Notes: generated by a model not told the origin, from the letters alone. A stretch of 64,000 nt of DNA from Lentilactobacillus kisonensis DSM 19906 = JCM 15041 (GCF_001434135.1 NZ_AZEB01000001.1:186001-250000); one strand, 5' to 3'. Positions 9,736-19,509 are shown, counted from the stretch's first letter. Made by a program: numbers and translations.

Positions 9736-9749
9736 GTAAATCAACTCCG

Positions 9750-11084
9750 TTAAGATTTCCTCACTAGGGAACTAACAAAGAAGCCATCAGAACCGTAGTC
9801 ATCGGGATAAATTTTAAGCATTTGGTCATTTTCGCTTTCAAGGTTCAATGCCGTACGAGGGGCAGTAACCTCAAAGTTAGAATGGGTTTTGATAAATTTA
9901 TCAATTACATCTTGATTTTCCTGGTTAACAATTGTACAAGTGCTATACGTAATCATACCACCAGTTTTGACCTTTGGCGCAACTGCGTTAAGAATTTGCA
10001 ACTGAATTTCACTTAAGCGCTTAATGTCTTCAGGAGTCTTGTCGTATCGGATCTCAGGCTTACGCCGTAATAATCCTAAACCAGAACATGGCGCATCCAC
10101 TAAAATTTGGTCAAACAACTCATCATCAAATTTTTGGTCAACCTTTCTCGCATCAAGTTCGAAGGTTTCAATATTCTTATCGACACCCATTCTGGTGGCA
10201 TTCTTTAAGACCGTTTTCAATTTATTTTTATGAATATCTAAGGCAAACACTTTGCCACTCTTTAAGCGACTAGCAATTTGAGTCGTTTTACCACCTGGGG
10301 CGCTGCAGGCGTCCAGAATCATATCATCTGGATTGATTGGCATTGATTCAACTGGCAGCATTGCACTCTCATCTTGAATAGTTAATAAACCGTCCTTAAA
10401 AAACGAACTGTGAACGATTTGCCCATCTTTAATGATGATGCCCTCACTAGCAACTTGACTCTTCTCAACGTCAAAATCCGCAGCCGCCAACTTGGTGATT
10501 AAATCGGCTTGGGTCGTTTTAGTCGCATTTGCTCGAACGGATTGTTTAGGCGCCACATTAAGTGATTGGAGAATTGATTTGGCTTTGGCCTTACCCAGTT
10601 GTTCTTGAAGCATGGTTACTAGCCACGTTGGGACACTATAAGCAATTGATAACCGCTTATTCTCATCTTGAATCGCATTAACGTCAGCAACGCCCTTACG
10701 ATCCATTTGATGCAAGATACCAGTCACAAACCGCCGTGTGCCATCGTGTCCCATTGATTTAGCAATTTTGATAGTTTCATCAAAAATTGCTCTCTTAGGA
10801 ACCCGATCTAGATAGGTTAGCTGATACATTGCCGTATATAGTAATTCTTTCACCCACGTTTCGGTGTTTTGAGGCTCTCGAATAAATGGGTTTAGCTGGT
10901 ATTGTAATGTCAATCGATGTTGAATAACGCCGTAAACGATATTGGTAAAAAGGGCTTTATCAGCTGCGTTCATCGATGTTGATTGGATGACCGCGTTAAT
11001 TTGTAAATTAGAATATGACCCGTTGCTGGTTCTTACGAGCGTATCAACTGCAAGTTCTCTTGGATTGTTTGTTTTATACTTCAT
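9750..11084 (-). CDS. rsmB: 16S rRNA (cytosine-967-C5)-methyltransferase RsmB
   Basis: RsmB methylates C967 of 16S rRNA using SAM. The 444-residue protein has an N-terminal NusB-like RNA-binding domain and a C-terminal Rossmann methyltransferase domain. Visible motifs are DACSAPGGKTTQ (SAM binding), DAPCSGLG and YSTCTI, the last two holding the paired catalytic cysteines of the NOL1/NOP2/Sun family. Its ATG overlaps the fmt stop in an ATGA arrangement, implying coupled translation. Confidence 0.96.
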   Translation of the reverse strand: MKYKTNNPRELAVDTLVRTSNGSYSNLQINAVIQSTSMNAADKALFTNIVYGVIQHRLTLQYQLNPFIREPQNTETWVKELLYTAMYQLTYLDRVPKRAIFDETIKIAKSMGHDGTRRFVTGILHQMDRKGVADVNAIQDENKRLSIAYSVPTWLVTMLQEQLGKAKAKSILQSLNVAPKQSVRANATKTTQADLITKLAAADFDVEKSQVASEGIIIKDGQIVHSSFFKDGLLTIQDESAMLPVESMPINPDDMILDACSAPGGKTTQIASRLKSGKVFALDIHKNKLKTVLKNATRMGVDKNIETFELDARKVDQKFDDELFDQILVDAPCSGLGLLRRKPEIRYDKTPEDIKRLSEIQLQILNAVAPKVKTGGMITYSTCTIVNQENQDVIDKFIKTHSNFEVTAPRTALNLESENDQMLKIYPDDYGSDGFFVSSLVRKS

Positions 11085-12025
11085 TTAATCACCTGTTGAC
11101 CAACTTTTAATGATTGGCCGCTTCCATTTAAATAATCTGTAATTGTCTGTTTCGGCTTTCCGGCCGGCTGAACTTCCAATAATGTTACAACGGTACCACC
11201 ACCAGCTGCCAAGGATAATTGGTGCTTAGTTCTCTGAACAACGGTCCCTGTTTCTTGACTCGTTTGCAAGTCACTGACCGCAGTTTTCCAAATCTTTGTT
11301 CGTTTACCGTTAAGTATTGCGTACGCCCCTGGATCTGGTCGTAATGCCCGAACTTTGGCGTCCACCAGAAAAGCTGACTGATTAAAATCAAGTGCCTCCT
11401 CACCAGGCTTAATGGTTGGTGAGAAGACCACTTCGTTTTCGGCTTGTTTAATAGGTTGAACCTCACCCGAGATAATCTTTGGCAGGGTCGTTAATAAAAC
11501 ATCACGCCCCACAAGACTCAGCTTTTCAAACATAGATTCAGTATCATCAGTCTTTTCGATTGGAATTGCCTTTTGGGCCAAAATATCGCCAGCATCCATC
11601 TTCTTAACCATGTAAATTAAACTAATTCCGGTTTCCTTATCGCCATTCATAATGGCATATTGAACTGGTGCCCCGCCACGATACTTTGGCAACAATGAAC
11701 CGTGGACATTAACTGCGGCAATTTTGACAGCGTTCAATAGCTTGGTGGGTAGGAACTGACCATAAGCGGCAGTTACGATAAAATCAGGATGTAAGTCAAT
11801 TACTCGCTGCATTTCAGGACTGCCACCGAGCTTATCAGGTTGAAATACCGGTATCTTCAGTTTCACAGCTAATTGCTTAACTGGTGTCTGCTGAATACGA
11901 TGTTTTCTGCCAACCGGTCGATCCGGCTGAGTAACTGCTGCTAAAACATCATAGTGGTCATCAACTAGTCCTTGTAGAATTGGAACCGCAAATGCTGGCG
12001 TCCCCATAAATACGATAGTTGTCAA
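11081..12025 (-). CDS. fmt: Methionyl-tRNA formyltransferase
   Basis: Fmt formylates initiator Met-tRNA using 10-formyltetrahydrofolate. The 314-residue protein has the N-terminal formyltransferase domain with NVHGSLLPKYRGGAP (catalytic Asn-His region) and KMDAGDIL, plus a C-terminal OB-like domain. The start is TTG followed by the conserved TIVFMGTPAFA stretch. It lies between priA and rsmB. The usual def gene is not in this stretch. Confidence 0.97.
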   Translation of the reverse strand: MTTIVFMGTPAFAVPILQGLVDDHYDVLAAVTQPDRPVGRKHRIQQTPVKQLAVKLKIPVFQPDKLGGSPEMQRVIDLHPDFIVTAAYGQFLPTKLLNAVKIAAVNVHGSLLPKYRGGAPVQYAIMNGDKETGISLIYMVKKMDAGDILAQKAIPIEKTDDTESMFEKLSLVGRDVLLTTLPKIISGEVQPIKQAENEVVFSPTIKPGEEALDFNQSAFLVDAKVRALRPDPGAYAILNGKRTKIWKTAVSDLQTSQETGTVVQRTKHQLSLAAGGGTVVTLLEVQPAGKPKQTITDYLNGSGQSLKVGQQVIK

Positions 12026-12042
12026 ATTAATCGTTCCCTTCT

Positions 12043-14442
12043 CTACATAAAGTCTAATGGTTCGTTATCGATCGCAATTTGCAACCCATGCCGCTGTTTT
12101 TTCTGTGATTGCATCAGAATTTCATCAAGGGCGGGTTTTAAATTGGGTTCTTTACGATATTTAATAATAATTTGGTAATAGTAACGATTGTTAATTCGGG
12201 TAACTGCCTTGGGAGTTGGCCCTAAAATGATTGCTTGAGCCGACAAGTGGCTCTTTAAGTAGGTCAAAATGTCAAACATCTCCGAAGCAGTTTGGTTTTC
12301 ACTGGGAGAATTACCCGTTAGTTTAACCGTAAAATAATAAGGTGGGTATTTGCCATCATGGCGAACCCGCATCTCAGTTGCGTAAAATCGTTCATAATCC
12401 TGCGTTTGGGCTAACTGAATTGCATAGTGATCCGGGTTAAAAGTTTGAATCACAACTTCCCCTTGTTTATCAGCCCGCCCTGACCGGCCAGAAACCTGGG
12501 TAAGGAGCTGAAAGGTGCGCTCACTAGAACGAAAATCAGGGAATTGAAGCGCAGAATCAGCATTCAACACGCCCACCAATGTCACCTCAGGAAAGTCGAG
12601 GCCCTTGGCAATCATCTGCGTTCCTAAGAGAATGTCAGCTTTATGGGCACCAAATTTATCGATAATCGCCTCATGAGACCCTTTTTTGCGCGTTGTGTCA
12701 ACATCCATTCTAAGGACTCTGGCGGTTGGAAATAGTTGCTTAACCTGTTCCTCTAGTTGTTCACTACCGACACCGAAAAAGCGAATCCGCTTACTATGAC
12801 ACTTTGGGCAAACCGTTGGAATCGGCTCTTTATGACCGCAATAATGACAATTGAGCGAGTGCGTATTTTTATGCATGGTTAATGAAATATCGCAGTTAGG
12901 GCATTTGGGAACGTAACCGCAATCCCGACACATTAAAAACGCTGAATACCCTCTCCTGTTAAGCAGAAGGATAATTTGTTCATGTTTATCGAGCCGATCT
13001 TGAATTGCATTCGAAAGTTGATTGGAAAGAATACTCCGGTGCTTAGCCATTTCTGTTTTCATGTCAATAATCGAGACATGTGGCAAAGCATGTCGATTAA
13101 TTCGATGCGGAAGCGTTAATAGCTTGTAGACCCCCTTCATCGCCCGCGCTCGAGATTCTAACGACGGGGTAGCACTTCCTAGAACAACTGGGCAATGATT
13201 GTAAGCAGCCCGCCATTTTGCAACGTCCCGAGTTTGGTAACGTGGATTATCAGTTTGCTTGTAACTACTGTCATGTTCCTCATCAATGATAATTAACCCG
13301 ATATTTCTTAAGGGGGCAAACACCGCTGAGCGAACACCTACCACCACCTGAGCCTGACCTGAATTAATCCGCTGCCATTCATCGTAGCGCTCTCCATTTG
13401 ACAAAGCGCTATGTAGCATTGCAACCTGATTGCCAAACCGACTGCGAATCCGGCCAACAATTTGGGGAGTAAGCGTAATCTCTGGTACTAGCATTAGCGC
13501 GGTCCTTCCAGTTTCAAGGGCATGGGCAATTGATTGGAGATAAACTTCTGTCTTACCAGAACCAGTTACCCCTTCTAATAAAAAGACTTGGTCCTGCTTA
13601 CCAGAGATAGCCTGATTAATCCGGGTAACCGCCTGTTTTTGATCGGGCTGTAAAGTCAATGGGTTGGTATGGGCAACTGAGCGCAAAAATGGATTTCTAA
13701 TATGTCGTTTTAGCGTTTGCTTAAGCCACCCGTTTTTCTCACCCGTTTTAATTGCTGATTCCGTCACCCCTTGAGTAATTAACTGATTCCGTAAAAATGT
13801 TTCATGGGGGTGAGCAGACAAGATGCTCAGTAATTTGAGCTGGCCCTTAGCGTTCTTTCTAACGACCGCAAGTTGGCTGTCAGCTTGCCCTTGATCAAGT
13901 TGGCCTTGGTAAGCTTTCATCATAATCGGTTTAGCATGATGAGTGAGATTGTATTCAACTTGGATTTTGCCTTCCTTTTGTAGCCGAATAATCTGAGCAA
14001 TCGATTTATCCGTTAATTTTTGCCGATTATAATCAATTTCATGATTGCCATCAAAAATTTCTGGATGTTGATTAACAACTGAATCATCATTAGCAATTAA
14101 GCGTTTCTTATTTTTTATCCGCATCCCACCGGGAAGCATTGTTTGCAGACAACTGATTTTAAATGAATATGTTTCATCAGCCATCCAGGATGAGAGTTGT
14201 AATAATTCTTCGTTGATAACTGGGGAGAAATCTATCAGTGAACTGATTGGCTTGAGCTTACCCGCAAAATCCGAATTATTGACAATTGCAACCACAAAAC
14301 CGGTAATTTTACGATTACCAAATGGGACTTCTACCCGCATCCCAGGAACAACCTGATCTACCAAGTAATCCGGGATTAAGTAACTATATGGATTATTTGT
14401 TTGACGAGTTGGAATATCAACGATTACTTGGGCAATCTGCAA
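12043..14442 (-). CDS. priA: Primosomal protein N' (replication restart helicase PriA)
   Basis: PriA reloads the replisome at repaired forks. The 799-residue protein has an N-terminal DNA-binding region and a superfamily 2 helicase core with GVTGSGKTEVY and DEEHDSSYKQ. A zinc-binding insert with eight cysteines in four pairs follows (CRDCGY, CPNC, CHYC, CPKC), then the C-terminal helicase lobe with SGRSGRADKQG. The start is TTG with AAAGGAG upstream. It follows coaBC by about 20 bases. Confidence 0.97.
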   Translation of the reverse strand: MQIAQVIVDIPTRQTNNPYSYLIPDYLVDQVVPGMRVEVPFGNRKITGFVVAIVNNSDFAGKLKPISSLIDFSPVINEELLQLSSWMADETYSFKISCLQTMLPGGMRIKNKKRLIANDDSVVNQHPEIFDGNHEIDYNRQKLTDKSIAQIIRLQKEGKIQVEYNLTHHAKPIMMKAYQGQLDQGQADSQLAVVRKNAKGQLKLLSILSAHPHETFLRNQLITQGVTESAIKTGEKNGWLKQTLKRHIRNPFLRSVAHTNPLTLQPDQKQAVTRINQAISGKQDQVFLLEGVTGSGKTEVYLQSIAHALETGRTALMLVPEITLTPQIVGRIRSRFGNQVAMLHSALSNGERYDEWQRINSGQAQVVVGVRSAVFAPLRNIGLIIIDEEHDSSYKQTDNPRYQTRDVAKWRAAYNHCPVVLGSATPSLESRARAMKGVYKLLTLPHRINRHALPHVSIIDMKTEMAKHRSILSNQLSNAIQDRLDKHEQIILLLNRRGYSAFLMCRDCGYVPKCPNCDISLTMHKNTHSLNCHYCGHKEPIPTVCPKCHSKRIRFFGVGSEQLEEQVKQLFPTARVLRMDVDTTRKKGSHEAIIDKFGAHKADILLGTQMIAKGLDFPEVTLVGVLNADSALQFPDFRSSERTFQLLTQVSGRSGRADKQGEVVIQTFNPDHYAIQLAQTQDYERFYATEMRVRHDGKYPPYYFTVKLTGNSPSENQTASEMFDILTYLKSHLSAQAIILGPTPKAVTRINNRYYYQIIIKYRKEPNLKPALDEILMQSQKKQRHGLQIAIDNEPLDFM

Positions 14443-14462
14443 AGTGGGCTGCTCCTTTCATT

Positions 14463-15695
14463 TTATTTGGCTTGATTGAAAAAGCGCTTATAAATAGTAT
14501 CAATTAAATGGCTCGCAACTTCCCGCTTGCTCTCAATGTCAGTCTTAACCTGCTGGCCATTTGCAAACAAAAAAGTTGCCTGATTATTCTCAGAGTTAAA
14601 GCCAATTTGAGGGTTTGAAACGTCGTTAGCAACAATCATATCTAACTTTTTTGCTTTTATTTTTTTGGCTGCATTGGCAAGTAAATCATTAGTTTCAGCA
14701 GCAAAGCCAACAATAATTTGGTCATCTTGTTTAATTTTGGAAATGGTTTGAAGAATATCCGGATTCCTAACCAGTTTGAGATTGATTGTCTGATTGTCAG
14801 TCCGTTTTTTAATTTTTGTACTAGCAACGTGTTCAGGACGATAATCGGCAACTGCGGCAGCCATAATTAAAATATCGGCTGATTGGAATTGTTCCTCAAC
14901 GGCTGCCAATAGTTCAGCAGCCGTTTGAATTCTGACCAAGTTCACATTGGTAGGAGTTGGCAATACAGCATTTGCTGAAATTAACGTGACGTCTGCTCCT
15001 GCTGATTGGGCTGCTTCAGCAATTGCGTACCCCATTTTTCCCGAGGAGCGATTGGTTAGGTACCGGACGGGGTCTAATGGCTCTCTTGTACCACCGGCAG
15101 TCACAATAACCCTTTTGCCGGCCAATAGTTGTTTGGCTGGCTGATATGTATTACTGATCCAGTCAAAAATCTCCGATGGTTCAGGCATTCGGCCACGGCC
15201 GGAATACCCCTCTGCCAAAAAGCCCTGCGCTGATGGCATTACTTGCACGCGATGTTCAGCTAATTGTTGGAGATTGTTCTGAGTCGCAAAGTTTGCCAAC
15301 ATGTGTGTATTCATCGCGGGCACAACAAATATTGGTTTGCTCATTGCAAGTAGGGTCGCTGACACGACATTATCCGCAAGCCCAGTTGCCATTTTAGCAA
15401 TCGTATTGGCCGTTGCTGGGGCAACAATTGCCAAGTCAGCATCGTCAGCAACTTTAACGTGCGGAATTGATTTAGGATTCTCACCAGAAAAGTCATTAGT
15501 AATAACACGATTTTTACTGAGTACTTCAAATGTTACTGGGTTAATAAATTGCTGTGCTGACTCAGTCATGAGGACATGAACATCGTTATGATGTTTAACC
15601 AATAATCTCGTCAGCAGCAAAGCTTTGTAGGCCGCAATACTGCCGGTTACAAATAAGGCAACGTTTTTTCCTTGAAGCAAATCACTCACCACCAT
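14463..15695 (-). CDS. coaBC: Bifunctional phosphopantothenoylcysteine decarboxylase/synthetase
   Basis: CoaBC carries out two steps of coenzyme A synthesis: ligation of cysteine to 4'-phosphopantothenate (CoaB) and decarboxylation (CoaC). The 410-residue protein shows the CoaC flavoprotein half first (TGSIAAYKA, VPAMNTHM, catalytic His-Val region IPHVKVAD). The CoaB half follows (TAGGTREPLDPVRYL, NRSSGKMG, KIKK). The ATG at 15695 is used, but GGTGGTGAG could instead serve a TTG at 15680, shortening it by five residues. It heads the priA operon. Confidence 0.95.
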   Translation of the reverse strand: MVVSDLLQGKNVALFVTGSIAAYKALLLTRLLVKHHNDVHVLMTESAQQFINPVTFEVLSKNRVITNDFSGENPKSIPHVKVADDADLAIVAPATANTIAKMATGLADNVVSATLLAMSKPIFVVPAMNTHMLANFATQNNLQQLAEHRVQVMPSAQGFLAEGYSGRGRMPEPSEIFDWISNTYQPAKQLLAGKRVIVTAGGTREPLDPVRYLTNRSSGKMGYAIAEAAQSAGADVTLISANAVLPTPTNVNLVRIQTAAELLAAVEEQFQSADILIMAAAVADYRPEHVASTKIKKRTDNQTINLKLVRNPDILQTISKIKQDDQIIVGFAAETNDLLANAAKKIKAKKLDMIVANDVSNPQIGFNSENNQATFLFANGQQVKTDIESKREVASHLIDTIYKRFFNQAK

Positions 15696-15742
15696 TTAAT
15701 AATTCATCATTAATTGTAACAAATATTTTCTACGGAAATAAA

Positions 15743-15784
15743 GAAGCTGGTTCAAAACAAACAATTGTTTTGTCCCAGCCCTTC
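15743..15784 (-). terminator. Terminator after rpoZ (GGGACAAAAC-type hairpin)
   Basis: A long imperfect hairpin follows the rpoZ stop on the minus strand: GAAGGGCTGG...CCAGCTTC enclosing CAAAACAA/TTGTTTTG. A T-rich but interrupted tail follows. Similar hairpins occur at 25327-25363 and 33683-33727. Confidence 0.65.
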
Positions 15785-15792
15785 ATCATTGA

Positions 15793-16005
15793 TTAATTAA
15801 AATCTTTTTCTTTTGGATCAATTTTTAAAACGCCAGCAGCAATTTCTTCTAATGCCTTACCGTCTGACTTTTGTGATTTGTAACTATCTAATAGTGGCTT
15901 TGCGCCGGCATCTAATTCATGTGCTCGCTTACTTGCCAACATGATTAACGAATAACGAGAATCAATTTGATCCAGCAACTTATCAACTGATGGGTAAAGT
16001 AACAT
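15793..16005 (-). CDS. rpoZ: DNA-directed RNA polymerase omega subunit
   Basis: Omega aids assembly and stability of RNA polymerase around beta-prime. The 70-residue product begins [11 protein letters not shown] and contains the family segment [16 protein letters not shown]. It starts two bases after the gmk stop, with AGGAGAAG as the ribosome binding site. The gmk-rpoZ pairing is standard in Firmicutes. Confidence 0.95.
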   Translation of the reverse strand: MLLYPSVDKLLDQIDSRYSLIMLASKRAHELDAGAKPLLDSYKSQKSDGKALEEIAAGVLKIDPKEKDFN

Positions 16006-16007
16006 AA

Positions 16008-16622
16008 TTAATCTTCTCCTAACATTGATTCATAATCGGGCATTACCCGAGCAACTTTTAATCGTTCGCTTCTAATAATTGATTTAATTCGATCAACAGC
16101 CAGTGGTACCTTATCATTCAAAACAGCATAATCATAATTCCGCATCATACTAATTTCGCCGACCGCCTTCTTAATGCGTCGATTGATAACGTCCATTTCA
16201 TCGGTCCCACGCCCGATTAATCGGTGCTTCAATTCCATAAGATCCGGCGGGGTTAAGAAAACAAATACTGCATCAGGACAGTTGGCCCGTACTTGCATCG
16301 CACCGTTAACTTCAATCTCTAAAAAGACATCTCTACCAGACTCTAATGTCTTATTGACGTATTTTAATGGCGTTCCATAGTAATTGTCAACGTATTTTGC
16401 GTATTCCAGCATTTCACCATCTTGAATGTTCTTCTCAAATTGCTCCTTGGAAACAAAATAGTAGTCAACACCGTTTTTCTCACCTGGTCTGGGTTGTCTG
16501 GTGGTCATTGATGTTGAATATTCAAAATCAACATCTGGTTCCTCAAACAGTGCTTTTCTGACTGTTCCCTTACCAACCCCTGATGGACCTGACAAAACAA
16601 TCAACATTCCTCTTTTAGCCAT
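16008..16622 (-). CDS. gmk: Guanylate kinase
   Basis: Gmk phosphorylates GMP to GDP. The 204-residue protein has the P-loop [10 protein letters not shown] near the N-terminus. The GMP-binding segment follows ([22 protein letters not shown]), with the [11 protein letters not shown] region and the lid [12 protein letters not shown]. It is first in gmk-rpoZ and has its own promoter just upstream. Confidence 0.97.
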   Translation of the reverse strand: MAKRGMLIVLSGPSGVGKGTVRKALFEEPDVDFEYSTSMTTRQPRPGEKNGVDYYFVSKEQFEKNIQDGEMLEYAKYVDNYYGTPLKYVNKTLESGRDVFLEIEVNGAMQVRANCPDAVFVFLTPPDLMELKHRLIGRGTDEMDVINRRIKKAVGEISMMRNYDYAVLNDKVPLAVDRIKSIIRSERLKVARVMPDYESMLGED

Positions 16623-16657
16623 TGAAAAAATCCCTTCAATTATTTATAGTACCCACA

Positions 16658-16686
16658 ATTATCGCCCTTTTTGTCCAATTTGACAA
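16658..16686 (-). promoter_or_regulatory. gmk-rpoZ promoter
   Basis: On the minus strand TTGTCA and GATAAT are separated by exactly 17 bases, each matching five of six consensus positions. The -10 box lies about 35 bases before the gmk ATG. Confidence 0.65.
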
Positions 16687-16836
16687 GTCCTACCATCGTT
16701 TAATATTAAGTTGGTCGGATTTAAAACAACTTTATGAAATAATGACAGCGTCTAAGTATTTATAATTGCTAATCTATCCTGAAACCCATTACCAAGGTTT
16801 AGGCTAAAAATACGCGATGCACTGTAAAAGTTATCC

Positions 16837-16865
16837 TTGCATTTTCGAACAGTTGTTCGTATAAT
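16837..16865 (+). promoter_or_regulatory. SOS-type promoter: -35/-10 with LexA box in the spacer
   Basis: TTGCAT (16837-16842) and TATAAT (16860-16865) are separated by 17 bases. The spacer contains CGAACAGTTGTTCG (16846-16859), a perfect GAAC-N4-GTTC palindrome of the Gram-positive LexA/DinR type. A repressor bound there would cover the whole RNA polymerase site. The motif match is directly visible; LexA control is inferred. Confidence 0.8.
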
Positions 16866-16897
16866 GAAATCACAAACAAACGTTCGGGGTGAACAAA

Positions 16898-17197
16898 ATG
16901 CAAAACAAACAATCCTATTTATCGGAACTAACTAAAACCGTCAGAGATAATTATAGTCGTTTTTTTGAACTAAATAACAGTCAAGTCAAACAAATGCCGA
17001 CTTTCCAACTTAACTTATTTATTGAAAAAGCCTTAGTCAATAACTTCCCAGTGATTGTTCAATTTAACGACCAAACACCAGATACCGCTGGATACTTAAA
17101 GCAAATCGCTAAGGGGCGCTTTTTGATCACTTCTGCAGACAAACGTTTTCACCGACTCTTTTCCGTTAGTGAACTTCAAGCAATTAAAAAGTTTTAA
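16898..17197 (+). CDS. SOS-controlled small protein, possible YolD-like fold
   Basis: This 99-residue protein is not confidently assigned. The N-terminal half is polar and helical. The C-terminal half (from about residue 40) reads as a helix followed by strands: ...FIEKALVNNFPVIVQF..., GYLKQI, GRFLI, FSVSEL. This recalls YolD-like proteins, whose genes in Bacillus accompany SOS Y-family polymerases; no polymerase gene is adjacent here. The ATG at 16898 has GGGGTGA upstream; an in-frame GTG at 16889 lies inside that site. It is monocistronic, preceded by a LexA-box promoter and followed by a terminator. The YolD link is inference. Confidence 0.8.
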   Translation: MQNKQSYLSELTKTVRDNYSRFFELNNSQVKQMPTFQLNLFIEKALVNNFPVIVQFNDQTPDTAGYLKQIAKGRFLITSADKRFHRLFSVSELQAIKKF

Positions 17198-17235
17198 GCA
17201 GCGTACCATTAAATCGATAATAATTATCATCTTAG

Positions 17236-17274
17236 TAAGGTTGTAGTCAAAACAAAATGACTGCAGCCTTATTT
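17236..17274. terminator. Terminator between the SOS gene and recN
   Basis: A 14-bp stem (17236-17249 with 17258-17271, two G-U pairs) has an A-rich loop and is followed by a short T tail. It lies between convergent genes and could serve both strands. Confidence 0.7.
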
Positions 17275-17297
17275 GTTATCATTGAGCAAATAATTAT

Positions 17298-18995
17298 TTA
17301 TGATTGGCTAATTTTTTGTTTCTCAACATCCGCCAAGTTTAGCAGTTCGCCAGCGTGCTCCTTTGTTAATTTAGTAACCGCAGTCCCAGCTAACATTCTA
17401 GAAATCTCAGTCACACTTTGCTGGGCAGTTAGCTCTGTGATTGTCGTTGTTGTCCGATTATCGTTGATTTTCTTTTCAATGAAGTAATGATGATCACTCA
17501 TCGCCGCAACTTGGGGGAGATGAGTGATACAAAGAACCTGTGATTTTGTTGAAATTGTGTAAATTTTGTTACCAATCGCTTGAGCAACTCGGCCTGAAAC
17601 TCCTGTATCGACCTCATCAAAGATAATCGAAGTTACCCCCGCCGCCCTAGCAAACATTGTTTTAAGGGCCAGCATGATTCTGGATAGTTCACCACCCGAA
17701 GCGGATTTTACAAGTGGTAACATTTTCTCGCCAGGGTTTGTCTGAATATAAAACTCGACGTGATCAGCCCCTAGTCTATTAAGTGCCTGATTCTGCTTAA
17801 TGTTGACTTCAAAAACGGCTTTGTCCATATATAAGTCAGCGAGTTGTTTATGAACGGCTTTTTCTAATTCTTTAGCAGATTTTCTTCTAATTGCGCCAAT
17901 CTTTTTGGCATCCTTAATCAGGGACGCTTTGATCACTGTAAGCTGTTCATCAAGATCCTGGTCTTTACTGACACTACCGGACATATCATTGAGCTCTTTT
18001 CGAATCTTGTTAAGATACTTGAGGATCTGATCAACAGAATCACCATATTTATGCTTGAGTTGATAAATCGTGCTCAGGCGCTGTTCAACCTGATCCAACC
18101 GATCCTGATCAAACTCAAGGCTGCTAAGTTGGTCCGAAATTTGGCTGGCAACATCTTGCAACGTAAAGAAAGCGCCCGATAAATTGTCCGAAATTTGTTT
18201 ATAATCTGAATCCAAATCTTCAATTTCCTGCATTGAACTCATTGCTGAGCCAATCGAATCTAATGGGCCTGAATCTTCACCGTTGATTCCTTCATAGCTA
18301 CTTAACAGGGCATCATGAATTTTCTGAAAATTATTCAGCTGGTCTCGCTCAGCGATCAACTCAGTGTCTTCATTTTCATGTAAGTCAGCAGCCTGAATTT
18401 CTTTAATCTGAAACTTGAGCATATCCACTCGTTGCGCCCATTGTTTTTCATTTTGATGCTTTTTTTCATTCAGTGCCCTAAGTTTGATAAACTTGTCATA
18501 CTTTTCTTGGTATGATTTCAAAGTAGTGGTAAGGTCATCATCAGCAAAATCATCTAATAACTGAATGTGGCGTTCAGGTTTCATTAATTCCTGATGTTCG
18601 TTTTGACCCTGGATGTCAACAATCGTTTCACCAATTCGCTTCAAAGCAGCAATATTGACCATGATACCATTGACCCGACTGCTGTTTCGGCCGTTAGCAA
18701 AGATTTCACGTTCAATAATGATATTCCCATCACTATGCTCAATTCCAAGGTCGTCAAGAACCTCATACGTTGGATTATCATCATGAAGAATAAAGTTACC
18801 CTGGATCACAGACTTTTTGGCGCCGGTTCGGATTAAATCGTGAGAACCACGACCACCAACCAGCAAACCAACGGCATCAATAATAATCGATTTACCAGCC
18901 CCGGTTTCCCCGGTTAACACAGTCATTCCAGATTGGAATTCAATATCTAAATGTTCAATGATTGCAAAGTCAGTAATTGATAATTCAAGTAACAT
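17298..18995 (-). CDS. recN: DNA repair protein RecN
   Basis: RecN is an SMC-like ATPase acting early in double-strand break repair. The 565-residue protein has an N-terminal Walker A GETGAGKS, a long central coiled coil (about residues 150-370), the ABC signature SGGELSR, and Walker B IIFDEVDTGVSG. It follows argR by about 20 bases. No LexA box is seen immediately upstream, so any SOS control would act from further up the operon. Confidence 0.97.
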   Translation of the reverse strand: MLLELSITDFAIIEHLDIEFQSGMTVLTGETGAGKSIIIDAVGLLVGGRGSHDLIRTGAKKSVIQGNFILHDDNPTYEVLDDLGIEHSDGNIIIEREIFANGRNSSRVNGIMVNIAALKRIGETIVDIQGQNEHQELMKPERHIQLLDDFADDDLTTTLKSYQEKYDKFIKLRALNEKKHQNEKQWAQRVDMLKFQIKEIQAADLHENEDTELIAERDQLNNFQKIHDALLSSYEGINGEDSGPLDSIGSAMSSMQEIEDLDSDYKQISDNLSGAFFTLQDVASQISDQLSSLEFDQDRLDQVEQRLSTIYQLKHKYGDSVDQILKYLNKIRKELNDMSGSVSKDQDLDEQLTVIKASLIKDAKKIGAIRRKSAKELEKAVHKQLADLYMDKAVFEVNIKQNQALNRLGADHVEFYIQTNPGEKMLPLVKSASGGELSRIMLALKTMFARAAGVTSIIFDEVDTGVSGRVAQAIGNKIYTISTKSQVLCITHLPQVAAMSDHHYFIEKKINDNRTTTTITELTAQQSVTEISRMLAGTAVTKLTKEHAGELLNLADVEKQKISQS

Positions 18996-19017
18996 AGATT
19001 AACCCTTTCAGTGATTA

Positions 19018-19476
19018 TTATTCCGTACTTAACATACTATTGATTTGGCCACGAAAACTGAGGGTATCAGCCTCCGTCTTACAAATGATTAAAACAGTGT
19101 TATCATCACCAATTGTTCCAAATATTTCACTATAGTTCATCTGATAAAGTAAGCTTGAAATAATTGGTCCACTGCCGGGCAACACTTTTAAGAAAACAAA
19201 TTTATCCTGTGAGTCAACAGACACAAACGAGTCTCGAATTGTTTGAACTAATTTCTTTTCGGTATCAATATTTTTTTGCGTCGGTAAGCTGTATCGATAA
19301 CCACCAGTTACAGACGGAACCTTCACCAGCTGCATATCCTTAATATCCCGGGAAACCGTTGCCTGGGTGACGTTAATTCCCTGTTTTTCTAGTAAAGCAA
19401 CAAAGTCTTCTTGTCGCTGGATATTATTGTTGTTTAATAATTGTTTAATTAATCGCTGGCGTTCTTTTTTGCGCAT
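19018..19476 (-). CDS. argR: Arginine repressor ArgR/AhrC family
   Basis: ArgR-family regulators bind arginine as hexamers and control arginine genes. The 152-residue protein has an N-terminal winged helix (NNIQRQEDFVALLEKQGI, then TQATVSRDIKDM) and a C-terminal oligomerisation and arginine-binding domain with LPGSGPIISSLL and GTIGDDNTVLIIC. It lies between tlyA and recN, the usual Firmicutes location, and no arginine pathway gene is nearby. Confidence 0.95.
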   Translation of the reverse strand: MRKKERQRLIKQLLNNNNIQRQEDFVALLEKQGINVTQATVSRDIKDMQLVKVPSVTGGYRYSLPTQKNIDTEKKLVQTIRDSFVSVDSQDKFVFLKVLPGSGPIISSLLYQMNYSEIFGTIGDDNTVLIICKTEADTLSFRGQINSMLSTE

Positions 19477-19509
19477 ACCTTCACCCCCAAAAGTTAATGA
19501 AAAGGGCGA

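Noticed and set aside
17298-19010. SOS box for recN
   Set aside because: No GAAC-N4-GTTC palindrome is visible between recN and argR.
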